64,000 nt of DNA, from NCBI GenBank assembly GCA_028284445.1, contig JANQRS010000001.1, positions 104,118 to 168,117 of the forward strand, in the 5' to 3' direction. Shown here piece after piece: positions 1-9,164 of the stretch. The stretch is from Calditrichia bacterium. Its GTDB lineage: Bacteria; Calditrichota; Calditrichia; RBG-13-44-9; J075. Position 1 is the first letter of the stretch, and the number at the start of each line of letters is the position of its first letter. The position numbers were made by a program, and so were the translations under genes. The notes under the pieces were generated by a model. That model was not told where the DNA came from and did not search any database. It was given only the letters and a program-made list of their open reading frames with translations.

Positions 1-1161
1 ACCAACGGCATGCGTGTAGTCCTCAGGATCGTGACCACCATAGAACGTGTAGGTGCCTTTGCCGAGGCTGCCGTGGATATAACGCACTTCGTCCGTGCCT
101 TCAACTTCACCCATGACAACGGCCGATGGCTTAATTTTTTTGCGATTAAACATCGTGGTTTGCCCCATAAAGCCCTTAATCACGGTGACGTGATTTTGCG
201 TAAGCATCGTCGGCACCGGATCATACTTGGCTGAGAACTGAAACAGGTTAAAATAGTCTGTTTGCGGGTCTCGAATTCGCGGTGCGAAGCTTGGCGGTAT
301 ATCAATATCGGAGAATTCGTACAAGTTGGGATCGGGATACAGCTTAAAATCTTGAAATGCCAGGGTTTTGTTGTAGTCGAGCCGCTGCTGGAAATCTGGC
401 TGTGGCGGATCGCCGTCGAATGGCGTATCGATTATATCAAGGCCTTCCGCCGCAAGGGCAATGTCCAGGGCATCGGTGGCCGAGCACATGGCAAAAAGAA
501 AGCCGCCATCGTTGACATATTGTTTGATAGTGCGCGCAACGGCGCCTTTCAAGGCGGCGGTGTGCGGGTGACCAAGGCTGGCAGCCATGCTCTCATTGGT
601 ACGAACTTCCTCAATATACCAGGCAGCATTGCGAAAGGCGCCGTAGAATTTTCCAAATTGCCCGGTGAAGTCCTCGTGATGCAGGTGTAGCCAGTCGTAA
701 TCTCCCAGTTTGTCCGTCAATACGTCTTCATCATAAATCTTGTCATAAGGCACTTCAGCATAGGTTAATGCCATGGTAACCGCATCATCCCAGGGCTGCT
801 TGTTTGTGGGGGTATAAATGGCAATTTTGGGCGCCTTTTCCAGCAATACTCGCTCCATATTTTCCGATTCAATCGATGCATAAATAGAGGTAGCATCGCC
901 ACTGCTAATGACTTCATATTTTACGCCGCGGATACGGCATTCTGTTTCCAGGCCCGGGAAAACCGGCAGCAGGAATGATCCACCGCGGTAGTTCAGCAGC
1001 CATTCTACATCGATGCCGCGTTCGATACTCCAAAAAGCGACGCCATATGCCTTTAAGTGATCCGTTTGTACAAAATCCATAGGAATCAGGCAATGCTGCG
1101 CCGACAGTGGCTGAATGGATATAGCAAAGCTAATGATGATGGAAAAGAGGTGTTTTTTCAT
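1..1161 (-). CDS. secreted 'asparagine synthetase B'-like protein, 3' end off the window
   Basis: Reading leftward from an ATG at 1161, an open frame of 387 codons runs to base 1 without a stop, so the C-terminus lies outside. Residues 1-21 are a signal peptide ending near LSAQH. Conserved blocks seen are LKAYGVAFWSI (36-46), VEWLLNYRGGSF (52-63), DYDWLHLHHEDFTGQFG (154-170), FAMCSATDALDIALAAEG (223-240) and FYGGHDPEDY (373-382). I recognise these from an FCB-group family of about 420 residues that databases label asparagine synthetase B; it has neither the N-terminal glutaminase nor the ATP-pyrophosphatase signature of true AsnB, so that name should not be trusted. The cysteine-bearing FAMCSATD turn recalls class I glutamine amidotransferase-like folds (inference). 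The start overlaps the TPR gene stop (ATGA), so the two are translationally coupled. Confidence 0.85.
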   Translation of the reverse strand, partial: MKKHLFSIIISFAISIQPLSAQHCLIPMDFVQTDHLKAYGVAFWSIERGIDVEWLLNYRGGSFLLPVFPGLETECRIRGVKYEVISSGDATSIYASIESENMERVLLEKAPKIAIYTPTNKQPWDDAVTMALTYAEVPYDKIYDEDVLTDKLGDYDWLHLHHEDFTGQFGKFYGAFRNAAWYIEEVRTNESMAASLGHPHTAALKGAVARTIKQYVNDGGFLFAMCSATDALDIALAAEGLDIIDTPFDGDPPQPDFQQRLDYNKTLAFQDFKLYPDPNLYEFSDIDIPPSFAPRIRDPQTDYFNLFQFSAKYDPVPTMLTQNHVTVIKGFMGQTTMFNRKKIKPSAVVMGEVEGTDEVRYIHGSLGKGTYTFYGGHDPEDYTHAVG

Positions 1162-3011
1162 TGAATCAAGTCCGGGTGGTTGTTGCGGATTTCTTTCAGG
1201 CGAGTCCGGGCCAGGTTGGCAAATTGGCTGTCCGGATATGCCTGCAGCAGGCGATCATACAAGGTGAATGCCCTTGCCGGGTCATCCAGCTTCGTATCAA
1301 CGATGAGGGCCATTTGGTAAATCGCCTCACTGGCATAGAGGTTCAGGTCCGAATCATCGAGGATTCTCTGACAAAACTCGATCGCTTCCTGCGGGAGATC
1401 AAGCTCTGAGGAAAGTCTGGATGCATCAAGTAATATGCGGATTCGAAAGCCAGCCGGAGGCGCTGTTGCCAGTGCGCTTCTCAATTGCGTAAGCGCCTGA
1501 GGCTTCTTCTGTTGAAATAGCAGCCAATCTGCTTTTGCGTAGAGCTTCAATGCCTCGGCCGCTTTTTCCCGATGTCCTATCAGGGTCTGTATTTCCAGGG
1601 CGTCATTGATGATAGTACTGGAAAGCCCTTCTTGTTGAATAATGGTATTTATTTGCGTCAGTACCGAATCGTATTCCGCCTGGTAGTAGCTGATTTTTGC
1701 AAGGTGAAATAGTGCGTCCGGTTTTTCTTCCTTACTGGATATCTTCTTGAAGGTTTTAGCGGCATTGCCCAGATCACCGCGCATAATAAAGCTCTTTCCG
1801 GCCTTCATATAGGCAGTATTGCGTAGTTTTTTGACCTTGCGATGTTTCCCGGCAACGTCCAGGTAGATGCCGATAGCTTTGTCGAGGTCGAAAAAGAATT
1901 CCCGGTAAATATCACCTTCCAAAATGGAAAGATTGCCGATTTGGTGATGCTTGGGATATTTCTCGCGAACGCTGGTGATCATATCGAGTGCCTGCCGGGC
2001 AAATTGCTGATCGCGCGTTTGATTGGCCATTTCCAAGTTGCAACTGGCGGCGCCGATATAGGCCTGCAGCAAATGCGGCGAATTCGGAAAGCGAATAGTA
2101 ATTTGCTGGTAGGCTTCGATCGCCAGCTCGTATTGTTGATCACCTTGCATCGCTCTGCCAAACTCGAACAGGTATTTGCCATTACTGCCGGAGTTTTCCA
2201 GCTCATTATAGATTGCCAGTGCCTGTTGATAGAATTGATGCTTTTGATGAAATTTTGCAGCCAGCAATTGGATTTCTGAAATCGTTTTATACGTTTCCGC
2301 ATATTTATCGATCTCGGTTTGCAGCGTGGTAACCTGCTCTCCTTCAATTCGAAAGGCCAGGACTTGTCGAATGGCATAATGGTGATTGGCCGGCGACTTG
2401 CGGATATATTCAACATAGGCGGACAAGCCTTGCGAAAACTCCAGACGGCGAGTGTGAAAATTTGCCAGATCCCGAAGCAGTGAGTGCTCCTGCGGATGCT
2501 GATCATATCCTTTTCGGTAAATACGAATGGCTTCATCAAACAGGCGATTGTTGATCATCGCTGCTGCAATTGAGCGAAATACCTGAACCCGTTGACCATG
2601 TTCATCGGCAACGCTGTTCCACAAGGTCAAGGCCTCTGCTTTGTCTCCTGATTTATACAGCAAGTTGCCATAGTCGATTTTGAATTGCGGATTGTCCGGG
2701 TCTTTTGCCTTTTGCAGATTAATCAGTTTCTCTGCTGGTTCCAGCATCGATAGCTGCAGGTATGCTTTTAATAGTTCCCTGTAGTAGCGATCGTTGCCGG
2801 GGGTACGATTGTATAGCGGTTCCAGGATGCGAACCGCATTTTCGTAGTCCCGGGAACGGATATAGCGTTGGGCGAGACGAAATTGCTGTTGTTCAATGGA
2901 GCGCTGTCGGGCGTCAACCCTTTTATTGTTGCCGGCCTGGGCCTGAACGGTCTCAAGCGGAAGACAGCAGGCAATAAGGCAGAGCAGTATAAATTGATGT
3001 AGTCTCGACAT
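1158..3011 (-). CDS. exported tetratricopeptide-repeat protein
   Basis: The 617-residue product has a signal peptide (1-24, cleaved near VQAQA) and is otherwise almost all TPR-like helical pairs: repeats such as AQRYIRSRDYENAVRILEPL (28-47), then units near 63, 97, 150, 260, 290, 400 and 430, with a last one around AFTLYDRLLQAYPDSQFANL. Such proteins act as periplasmic or outer-membrane-associated scaffolds; no enzyme motif is visible. It is the fifth gene of the lepA-lepB-lepB-hemW run, 27 bp after hemW, and its TGA overlaps the ATG of the asnB-like gene, which suggests the two secreted products work together. The ATG at 3011 is preceded by a weak GAGATT ribosome site. The specific partner is unknown. 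Confidence 0.85.
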   Translation of the reverse strand: MSRLHQFILLCLIACCLPLETVQAQAGNNKRVDARQRSIEQQQFRLAQRYIRSRDYENAVRILEPLYNRTPGNDRYYRELLKAYLQLSMLEPAEKLINLQKAKDPDNPQFKIDYGNLLYKSGDKAEALTLWNSVADEHGQRVQVFRSIAAAMINNRLFDEAIRIYRKGYDQHPQEHSLLRDLANFHTRRLEFSQGLSAYVEYIRKSPANHHYAIRQVLAFRIEGEQVTTLQTEIDKYAETYKTISEIQLLAAKFHQKHQFYQQALAIYNELENSGSNGKYLFEFGRAMQGDQQYELAIEAYQQITIRFPNSPHLLQAYIGAASCNLEMANQTRDQQFARQALDMITSVREKYPKHHQIGNLSILEGDIYREFFFDLDKAIGIYLDVAGKHRKVKKLRNTAYMKAGKSFIMRGDLGNAAKTFKKISSKEEKPDALFHLAKISYYQAEYDSVLTQINTIIQQEGLSSTIINDALEIQTLIGHREKAAEALKLYAKADWLLFQQKKPQALTQLRSALATAPPAGFRIRILLDASRLSSELDLPQEAIEFCQRILDDSDLNLYASEAIYQMALIVDTKLDDPARAFTLYDRLLQAYPDSQFANLARTRLKEIRNNHPDLIQ

Positions 3012-3037
3012 GTATGAATCTCAATCTTGTCTTTACG

Positions 3038-4171
3038 TTAAAAATGTGCTGCAACTGTATCAGCAATCATCCATCCGGACTCTGTGAGCCGAAGATGGTC
3101 ATCTTGCACTTGCAAAAGATTATCGGCAAGCAGCCGTTCAATAGTTTGCTGGTGTTCTTCTAATAAATCGCTTGCAAATCGGTACTGAAACTCCTTTAAA
3201 CTAACGCCTTCGCGAAGCCGAAGGTTCAAAAAAATATATTCAAATTTCAGATCGTCTGCGGATAATTCTTCGGAAAAGTCAATTGGAAGCTGACCGTCAT
3301 TCAAGGAGCGAATGTAGTACATCAGCGATCTCTTATTCGAGAATCGCCGGTTGTCGTAGAAAGAATGGGCTGATGGACCAAAGCCGATATAGGGATGATG
3401 CCGCCAATAGATGAGGTTATGACGACAGGTGCGGGCTTCGCCTTTGGCGAAGTTGGACACCTCATACTGAACATATCCATGCTTTCCGAGCACATCCGCG
3501 GCCAGCAGGTAATACTTCGCCTCTTCATCTTCGCTTAAAGGGCTGACTTCTCCCAGCTGCATTCGTTTGTATAGAATTGTGTTTGGTTCGAAGATAAGGG
3601 TATAGCAGGAAATATGCTCCGGGCTCAATCCGGTTGCTACATCCAGGCTGTGCCGGAATGACGTTTCGCTGATGCCCGGAAAAGCCGTCATCAGGTCGAT
3701 ATTTATATTATTGAAGCCGGCTGTTCTGGCATTTTCGAAGTTGATCAGCACCTCTTCGACGCTGTGAATGCGTCCCAACGACTTCAGTTCTTCCGGGTTG
3801 AAGCTTTGCACGCCCATACTCAGGCGGTTAAATCCGCTCTCGCGAATGTGCTGCAGCTTGTCCGGGCTTAGCGTGCCGGGGTTGGTCTCGATACTGAATT
3901 CACCGTCGCTGGCGATCGAGTAATGATCATGTAAGGTTTGCCATATGGCGCTGATTTGTTCGTGAGACAGCAGGGAAGGTGTACCGCCTCCCCAGAAAAT
4001 GGTAGAAAAGGTTGTGTCCTGAAAATTCGGTGCTCGTAGCTGGATTTCTTTTAGCACCGCATCGACAAATTGCTGGATTTGATCGAGTTTGGTTATCGAG
4101 TAAAAATCGCAATACTCGCACTTTTCCTGACAGAAGGGAATATGGACGTATAAACCGGCGGGTTCAGCCAT
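3038..4171 (-). CDS. hemW: HemW-type radical SAM protein (heme chaperone)
   Basis: This 377-residue protein opens with AGLYVHIPFCQEKCEYCDFY, in which the CxxxCxxC cysteines bind the radical-SAM 4Fe-4S cluster. The GGGTPS glycine motif follows at about 60, with SIETNPGTL, and the HemN-like C-terminal domain (ISADDLKFEYIFLNLRLREG) closes it. The cluster motif CEYCDF lacks the extra cysteine of oxygen-independent coproporphyrinogen oxidase HemN (CxxxCxxCxC), and length is typical of HemW, which transfers heme rather than oxidising coproporphyrinogen. I chose ATG 4171, which shares one base with the lepB TGA (TGATG), over a TTG three bases upstream. Placement after lepA-lepB is common in bacteria. 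Confidence 0.93.
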   Translation of the reverse strand: MAEPAGLYVHIPFCQEKCEYCDFYSITKLDQIQQFVDAVLKEIQLRAPNFQDTTFSTIFWGGGTPSLLSHEQISAIWQTLHDHYSIASDGEFSIETNPGTLSPDKLQHIRESGFNRLSMGVQSFNPEELKSLGRIHSVEEVLINFENARTAGFNNINIDLMTAFPGISETSFRHSLDVATGLSPEHISCYTLIFEPNTILYKRMQLGEVSPLSEDEEAKYYLLAADVLGKHGYVQYEVSNFAKGEARTCRHNLIYWRHHPYIGFGPSAHSFYDNRRFSNKRSLMYYIRSLNDGQLPIDFSEELSADDLKFEYIFLNLRLREGVSLKEFQYRFASDLLEEHQQTIERLLADNLLQVQDDHLRLTESGWMIADTVAAHF

Positions 4172-4899
4172 CAACGTATCACCATTCCAAGACGTGGCCA
4201 GCGAATTTCGCTTTCCAGGTTCTGATTCTTATCGCGGGTGGTGGCCAATGAAAGGTAGATAAACAATGGTTTTCCAATCAGATTGGATTTTGGCACGCAG
4301 CCCCATTCGCGGCTGTCAGCGCTTTTATCGCGATTATCGCCAAGCATATAAAAACTGTCTACACCGACAATTGTTGGGCCATAGTCACGTCGTGGCGAAA
4401 AGGACGCTGCAAATCCTTGCGGCCAGTCCTGGTGCGTCGCCATGCTATCGTTATCAAATTTAATTCCTGCAGGATCGGCAAAGGGTTTACCGTCGATCAG
4501 GACAGACTTGCCAAGAATTTCGATTTCCTCTCCACCTTTGGCAACACAGCGCTTGATATAGTCAAGCTCCGGATCAAGTGGATATTGAAATACCATTATA
4601 TCATTAGGGGCGGGATCCTGAATAGCCGGGAAGCGAATCTGCAACCATGAGGGCAATTCTACGCCAGTGGGAACGCCAATATCTATCCAGCGGGTAAACG
4701 GAAGGCCGATCCAGTCAGGGGACTTGGCGCCATACACAAACTTGCTAACCAGCAGGAAGTCGCCAACCAGCAATGTGTTTTCCATTGAGCCGCTGGGAAT
4801 TTTGTAGGCAGCTACCACAAATTGACGAAGAAGAAGAGCCGCCAATAAGGCGATAAATATCGCATGTAATAATTCCCGGCGCTTCTTTTCCGGATTCAT
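4171..4899 (-). CDS. lepB: signal peptidase I, second copy of a tandem pair
   Basis: A 242-residue leader peptidase. After a short basic cytoplasmic start there is one membrane helix (about 11-30), then the catalytic serine in PSGSMENTL (about 36-44), the general-base lysine in DYIKRCVAKGG (about 132-142), and the box E motif MLGDNRDKSADSREWG (about 198-213). It cleaves signal peptides of exported proteins on the outer face of the inner membrane. It follows another lepB with a 14-bp gap and has a good ribosome site (GAGG, 6 nt before ATG). The two copies diverge clearly in the loop between box B and the lysine, so this is an old duplication and may separate substrate ranges (inference). Confidence 0.95.
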   Translation of the reverse strand: MNPEKKRRELLHAIFIALLAALLLRQFVVAAYKIPSGSMENTLLVGDFLLVSKFVYGAKSPDWIGLPFTRWIDIGVPTGVELPSWLQIRFPAIQDPAPNDIMVFQYPLDPELDYIKRCVAKGGEEIEILGKSVLIDGKPFADPAGIKFDNDSMATHQDWPQGFAASFSPRRDYGPTIVGVDSFYMLGDNRDKSADSREWGCVPKSNLIGKPLFIYLSLATTRDKNQNLESEIRWPRLGMVIR

Positions 4900-4913
4900 G
4901 ATAACCTCGCTGC

Positions 4914-5654
4914 TTATCTCAGGACTGTGCCCAGTCTATCCCAACGGATCTTTTTGTGGGGTTCTACGCCAAAAGTGTTCCAAGAAAGCCAGATCATCAA
5001 GGGTTTGCCGACCAACAGGTCTTCTTTTACGAAGCCCCATTTGCGGCTATCAAGGCTATTGTCGCGGTTATCGCCGACCATATAGTAGTGATTTTCGGGT
5101 ATGGTGACCGGTCGTTTTTGATTGTAGTCATTGTAAAGCGGATGGGGATCTTTATGGCGGATTGTATAATTTTTGCCTGACGGGCGGGTAATAGCGTAAT
5201 AATCGACCCGCATCTTGTCTTCAAAATCGTAGTCTTTCCTGAGCTTGATTTCCTCACCTTCCGGTTGGCCGTCAATCAGAAATTTGCCTTCATTGATCTC
5301 AACGGTTTGTCCGCCGATGGCCATGCATCGTTTGATGTAATCGAGAAGCGGTTCCAGCGGATATTCAAAAACCACAATATCACCCGGCTTGGGATCGGTA
5401 ATTGACGGAAAGCGATAGTTGGGTAAGTAGAAACCGGTTTTGGTAAAAGGAACACCAATCCAGCTAGGGGTGCGTGCACCGTAAATGAATTTGTTGACAA
5501 ACATGAAATCGCCAACCATAATCGTATCTTTCATGGAGCCGGTGGGCACATTATATGATGCGATAACAAACTGTCGCAGAACCAGCGCTGCAAACAGGGC
5601 GATCAGGATGGCTTTAAGGTTTTCTTTGGCTTTATCCCGCGGTGTTACGGACAT
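4914..5654 (-). CDS. lepB: signal peptidase I, first copy of a tandem pair
   Basis: A 246-residue signal peptidase I with a membrane helix at about 15-33, catalytic serine in PTGSMKDTIMVGD, general-base lysine in DYIKRCMAIGG and box E in YMVGDNRDNSLDSRKWG. The insertion between lysine and box E (DYDFEDKMRVDYYAITRPSG and on) is longer than in the neighbouring copy. It lies 79 bp downstream of lepA, the classic lepA-lepB arrangement, and is read in the same direction. The start at 5654 has GGAGA seven bases upstream. All catalytic residues are intact in both copies, so neither looks like a pseudogene. Confidence 0.95.
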   Translation of the reverse strand: MSVTPRDKAKENLKAILIALFAALVLRQFVIASYNVPTGSMKDTIMVGDFMFVNKFIYGARTPSWIGVPFTKTGFYLPNYRFPSITDPKPGDIVVFEYPLEPLLDYIKRCMAIGGQTVEINEGKFLIDGQPEGEEIKLRKDYDFEDKMRVDYYAITRPSGKNYTIRHKDPHPLYNDYNQKRPVTIPENHYYMVGDNRDNSLDSRKWGFVKEDLLVGKPLMIWLSWNTFGVEPHKKIRWDRLGTVLR

Positions 5655-5733
5655 TATCTCTCCAAAAATTGGATATCAATACTGAGAAAGTGCTCTATCG
5701 TTTATTCGAAACGGTGGTCGAAAAGTTCCCGGT

Positions 5734-7533
5734 TTAGTCGTCTGCTGAAAGAACAGCGAGGAAGGCTTCCTGGGGAATTTCTACCCGGCCTACCTGCTTC
5801 ATGCGCTTTTTACCTTCTTTCTGCTTTTCCAGCAGCTTACGTTTCCGGCTGATGTCACCGCCATAACACTTTGCAAGAACGTTTTTGCGCAGTGCTTTGA
5901 CAGATTCACGAGCAATAATTTTATTGCCGATACCTGCCTGGATGATAACCTCAAACATCTGCCGCGGAATCAGCTTGCGCAGCTTCTGACAGAGCGCGCG
6001 TCCCTGGTCGTAGGCACGTTCATGGTGGACGATAACCGACAGGGCATCCAGCACTTCTCCGTTGATGAAGATGTCCAGTTTCACCAGCTTCGAATGCTGG
6101 TAGCCAAGGAATTCGTAGTCCAGGGAAGCATAGCCGCGAGTGACCGATTTCAGGCGATCATAGAAGTCGAAAACCACTTCCGCCAGCGGGAGATGGTAGT
6201 GCAGATCAGCGCGGGTCGGATCGATATAAGACTGATTTTTCAGGATGCCGCGTTTTTCTGTGGCAAGCTTCATGATATTGCCGATGTATTCCGGCGGGGT
6301 AATCATGTGGGCATCAATATAAGGTTCTTCAATACGGTCAATGCTGCCCGGCGCCGGCATCTTGCTGGGATTATCGATATAATGCTCAACGCCGTCGGTT
6401 GTTAGAACGCGATATACTACGTTTGGCGTGGTAACTATAATGGTCTGATCAAATTCGCGATCCAGGCGCTCCTGCACAATTTCCATATGCAGTAAGCCGA
6501 GGAAGCCACAACGAAATCCGAATCCAAGTGCAGATGAGGTCTCCGGTTCGTAATGCAAGGAAGCATCATTGAGCACCAGCTTCTCGAGGGCGGTTCTCAG
6601 GTTTTCGAACTCTGCTGTCTCGATCGGATAAATACCGGCGTAGACCATCGGTTTTACCTGACGATACCCGGCCATCGGTTTCTCGACCGGTTGCGCTACG
6701 TTGGTGACGGTATCACCGACTTTAATGTCCCGCACATTTTTGGCGCCGCAAATCAAGTAGCCTACCTCACCGGGATGCAGTTTTTTGCTGCGAATTCGTT
6801 TCAGCAGCAGATGACCGAGCTCTTCTACTTCATAGTTGGTATCTGTCGCCATAAATTTGATCTTGGTCTTTTCGTCGATTTGTCCGTTAAAGATCCGCAT
6901 CAAAGCGACCACGCCGCGATAGCTATCAAAGTGAGAATCAAAAATCAGAGCTTCAAGGGGGGCATCCTGGTCGCCTTCCGGGCATGGAACGCGCTCCAGA
7001 ACGGCTTCCAGGATTTCTTCAATCCCGATACCGTTTTTGGCGCTGGCCATGAGTATCTCTTCTTCTTCACAACCGAGGAGGTCGATGACCTGCCGCTTAA
7101 CGCGGTCAACTTCGGCGCCGGGAAGGTCGATCTTGTTGATGACCGGTAAAATAGTCAAGTCGTTGTCAACTGCCTGATAGAGATTACTGATGGTTTGGGC
7201 TTCAACGCCCTGGGAGGCGTCCACAAGTAAGAGCGCACCTTCAACGGCTGCCAGGGTTCGCGAGACTTCGTAAGCAAAGTCAACGTGACCGGGCGTATCT
7301 ACCAGGTTTAGAATGTATGTCTCACCGTCCGCTGCCTTATATTCCATGCGCACGGCGTGTGACTTGATAGTGATGCCGCGTTCCCGCTCAAGATCCATGC
7401 TGTCCAAGACCTGCGCTTGCATCTCTCTATTTTGCAGGGAGCCGGTATGTTCCAACAGGCGGTCAGCCAGCGTCGACTTGCCGTGGTCAATATGAGCGAT
7501 GATACAGAAGTTACGGATGTTATTTATCTTCAT
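5734..7533 (-). CDS. lepA: elongation factor 4 (LepA, back-translocating GTPase)
   Basis: The 599-residue product carries all G motifs: AHIDHGKST (G1, about 13-21), RERGITIKS (G2), DTPGHVDF (G3), NKIDLPGA (G4) and SAKNGIG (G5), then EF-G-like domains and the LepA-specific C-terminus with [20 protein letters not shown]. LepA is a ribosome-bound GTPase acting on stalled or mistranslocated elongation complexes. I take ATG 7533 (MKINNIRNF), which gives the family length; an in-frame TTG at 7560 would add nine unconserved residues. It heads the operon leading through both lepB genes to hemW, behind a candidate promoter at 7664-7692. Confidence 0.97.
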   Translation of the reverse strand: MKINNIRNFCIIAHIDHGKSTLADRLLEHTGSLQNREMQAQVLDSMDLERERGITIKSHAVRMEYKAADGETYILNLVDTPGHVDFAYEVSRTLAAVEGALLLVDASQGVEAQTISNLYQAVDNDLTILPVINKIDLPGAEVDRVKRQVIDLLGCEEEEILMASAKNGIGIEEILEAVLERVPCPEGDQDAPLEALIFDSHFDSYRGVVALMRIFNGQIDEKTKIKFMATDTNYEVEELGHLLLKRIRSKKLHPGEVGYLICGAKNVRDIKVGDTVTNVAQPVEKPMAGYRQVKPMVYAGIYPIETAEFENLRTALEKLVLNDASLHYEPETSSALGFGFRCGFLGLLHMEIVQERLDREFDQTIIVTTPNVVYRVLTTDGVEHYIDNPSKMPAPGSIDRIEEPYIDAHMITPPEYIGNIMKLATEKRGILKNQSYIDPTRADLHYHLPLAEVVFDFYDRLKSVTRGYASLDYEFLGYQHSKLVKLDIFINGEVLDALSVIVHHERAYDQGRALCQKLRKLIPRQMFEVIIQAGIGNKIIARESVKALRKNVLAKCYGGDISRKRKLLEKQKEGKKRMKQVGRVEIPQEAFLAVLSADD

Positions 7534-7590
7534 GAAAGTGTCGTGTCCTGCCTTAAGCAAATATCGACTTTTTTCTTGCGTCGAAATCGG

Positions 7591-7609
7591 ATCTCAGTTA
7601 ACGTGAGAT
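7591..7609. promoter_or_regulatory. inverted repeat in the lepA leader
   Basis: ATCTCA and TGAGAT arms enclose a 7-bp centre containing GTTAAC. It sits about 60 bp upstream of the lepA start, downstream of the proposed lepA promoter, so it could be an operator or a leader hairpin. Only the symmetry is seen; the function is a guess. Confidence 0.3.
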
Positions 7610-7663
7610 AAGTGAATTTGACCAGTCGTACTGCGATATGTTTAACTTAACTTCAAGCCGTCC

Positions 7664-7692
7664 AATTTAAGATAAATCTGATTTGATGTCAA
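7664..7692 (-). promoter_or_regulatory. sigma70-like promoter for the lepA operon
   Basis: Read leftward: TTGACA (7692-7687), exactly 17 bp, TAAATT (7669-7664). The -35 box is a perfect consensus match. It implies a leader of about 125 nt before the lepA ATG. Confidence 0.5.
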
Positions 7693-7732
7693 TCATATTG
7701 CAAAGCCTTCATTCATCAAAAAGGGATCTGAA

Positions 7733-8227
7733 ATGAAAATCGGCATTATCTCTGATATCCATGATCACATTGATAATTTAGGCGCTGTTCTGCAGCAGCT
7801 TGGTGATGCAGATGTCTTGCTTTGCTGTGGCGATTTTTGCTCGCCATTTGTCATGAAAATGCTCGGTGAGCGCTTCTCTAATCCCATTCACGCTGTCTTT
7901 GGCAATAATGATGGTGATCTCTACAGGCTAACCACCATTGCCGGGAACTGCGAACAGATTACGCTGCATGGTGAACTGGCAGAGCTCGAATATGATGGCC
8001 GGCGTATTGTCATGACGCATTTTGACAATATTGCCCGGGCAATTGCCGGCAATGACCGCTACGATCTGATATGCTTCGGCCACAACCATCAGCAAGAGAT
8101 CAGTAAATCCGGCAATTCTCTGCTGGTAAATCCCGGCGAAGTGATGGGCGGACTGAGCGGCAACGGGAGTAGTTTTGCCGTCTATGATACCACGACAGGT
8201 GAAGCAAGATTGGTCAATCTTACTTGA
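7733..8227 (+). CDS. YfcE/MJ0936-family metallophosphoesterase
   Basis: A 164-residue calcineurin-like phosphodiesterase. The metal ligands appear in family order: D8 and H10 in ISDIHDH, GDF at about 33, GNND at about 57-60, the histidine of MTHFD at about 92, and GHNHQ at about 114-118, closing with the conserved LLVNPGEVMGG. Members hydrolyse phosphodiesters with a two-metal centre in the cytoplasm; the natural substrate of this subgroup is generally unknown. It is a monocistronic gene, divergent from lepA, with an AGGGAT ribosome site. Confidence 0.92.
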   Translation: MKIGIISDIHDHIDNLGAVLQQLGDADVLLCCGDFCSPFVMKMLGERFSNPIHAVFGNNDGDLYRLTTIAGNCEQITLHGELAELEYDGRRIVMTHFDNIARAIAGNDRYDLICFGHNHQQEISKSGNSLLVNPGEVMGGLSGNGSSFAVYDTTTGEARLVNLT

Positions 8228-8551
8228 ACATCACCCTCGGCTTTCTTTCCATATTTTTACCACATTTGAATAATTTCTGAAAAAACCGTAACTTGCCGGG
8301 CGAATTCAATGATTGATGAATACGCATGCTTCTTCACCGTGTCTGTATCTCTGCTTTACCAATGGCCAGTTCGCAGTTTGCTTTTCAGCAGTGGATAGTA
8401 AGGCCGGATGATCCGTTGTGATCATCTAACCTGATTATCTCTGTTTCCTCAACCGGCTTTCGCCGTTATCGGAAGCAACATGATAGCAATTATCAACGAT
8501 GCAAATGCATCGTGATAGGTATTATCCACTTATCAAAGAGAGGAGAAGCAA
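8228..8551. other. 324-bp intergenic region with several inverted repeats
   Basis: No gene is supported here; a 31-codon frame from about 8328 lacks a ribosome site. Besides the palindrome cluster at 8481-8527 (listed separately) there is an inverted repeat GATGATC (8407-8413) / GATCATC (8420-8426). The density of dyads suggests a regulated promoter for the DoxX-like gene. Confidence 0.5.
8481..8527. promoter_or_regulatory. cluster of three palindromic sites before the DoxX-like gene
   Basis: Three abutting dyads: TGATAGCAATTATCA (8481-8495), ACGATGCA-AA-TGCATCGT (8496-8513) and TGATAGGTATTATCC (8513-8527). The outer two are near-copies of one TGATA-N5-TATCA site and flank a perfect 8-bp-arm palindrome. 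They end 24 bp before the ATG at 8552, the usual position of a repressor operator. The regulator is not identified. Confidence 0.45.
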
Positions 8552-8926
8552 ATGGAATTAACAACCAAAGTGTCCAGGATCTTACTTGGGCTCGCCTTCC
8601 TGGTGTTTGGTGCCAACGGGTTCTTTGATTTTATGCCTGCGCCGCCAATGCCTGACCAGGCCGGGCAGTTTCTCGGCCTGATGGTCGGAACCGGCTATCT
8701 CAGCGTCGTAAAAGTGTTGGAGGTTGCCTCCGGCGTTCTCTTGCTGACCGGCCGCTCCACACCACTGGCGTTGATGTTATTGGGACCGGTACTGGTTAAC
8801 ATCCTTCTTTTTCATGTTTTTATGGCCCCGGCCGGTCTACCGGTACCGTTGGTTTTGGCGGTACTTTTCACCATTACTTTATGGCCTTATAAAGACAAAT
8901 TTATTGATTTACTGAAAACCCAGTAA
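8552..8926 (+). CDS. DoxX-like membrane protein
   Basis: A 124-residue protein with four predicted membrane helices (about 7-24, 42-66, 72-92, 97-115). The pattern of a first helix RILLGLAFLVFGANGFF, the PMP segment after it, and GRSTPLALMLLGPVLVN fits DoxX-like proteins. No catalytic motif is evident and the family's role (often tied to redox or small-molecule stress) is poorly known. It has an excellent ribosome site (GAGAGGAGAAG), a palindrome cluster upstream and a hairpin terminator 11 bp after the stop, so it is a single-gene transcription unit. Confidence 0.8.
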   Translation: MELTTKVSRILLGLAFLVFGANGFFDFMPAPPMPDQAGQFLGLMVGTGYLSVVKVLEVASGVLLLTGRSTPLALMLLGPVLVNILLFHVFMAPAGLPVPLVLAVLFTITLWPYKDKFIDLLKTQ

Positions 8927-8936
8927 GAACAAATTG

Positions 8937-8971
8937 AAACCGGCGCGAGAATTTTTGCGCCGGTTTTTCTC
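8937..8971 (+). terminator. rho-independent terminator after the DoxX-like gene
   Basis: AAACCGGCGC (8937-8946) pairs perfectly with GCGCCGGTTT (8957-8966) across a 10-nt loop, followed by a short T tract. Confidence 0.85.
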
Positions 8972-9021
8972 TGTCAGACATATGTAACCACTTTGTAATT
9001 CACTCTAATGCAAGAAGAAAT

Positions 9022-9050
9022 TTGCGTAAGTGGAATAAAATTCGTATTAT
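9022..9050 (+). promoter_or_regulatory. candidate sigma70 promoter
   Basis: TTGCGT (9022-9027), 17 bp, TATTAT (9045-9050), giving a leader of about 105 nt before the ATG at 9165. Confidence 0.4.
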
Positions 9051-9164
9051 AGGTAAAGAAATTTCGTAAAAGTCATTCGTTTTTCTTCTGTTCACACCTG
9101 CGAGTTGAATGACACAATACGGGCTTTCGCGTCAAAAAGGCTACCACATCGACAGGGAGACATC

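Noticed and set aside
262..690. 142-codon rightward open frame at the left edge
   Set aside because: It is antisense to the asnB-like gene, whose 387 codons carry recognisable conserved blocks and a signal peptide.
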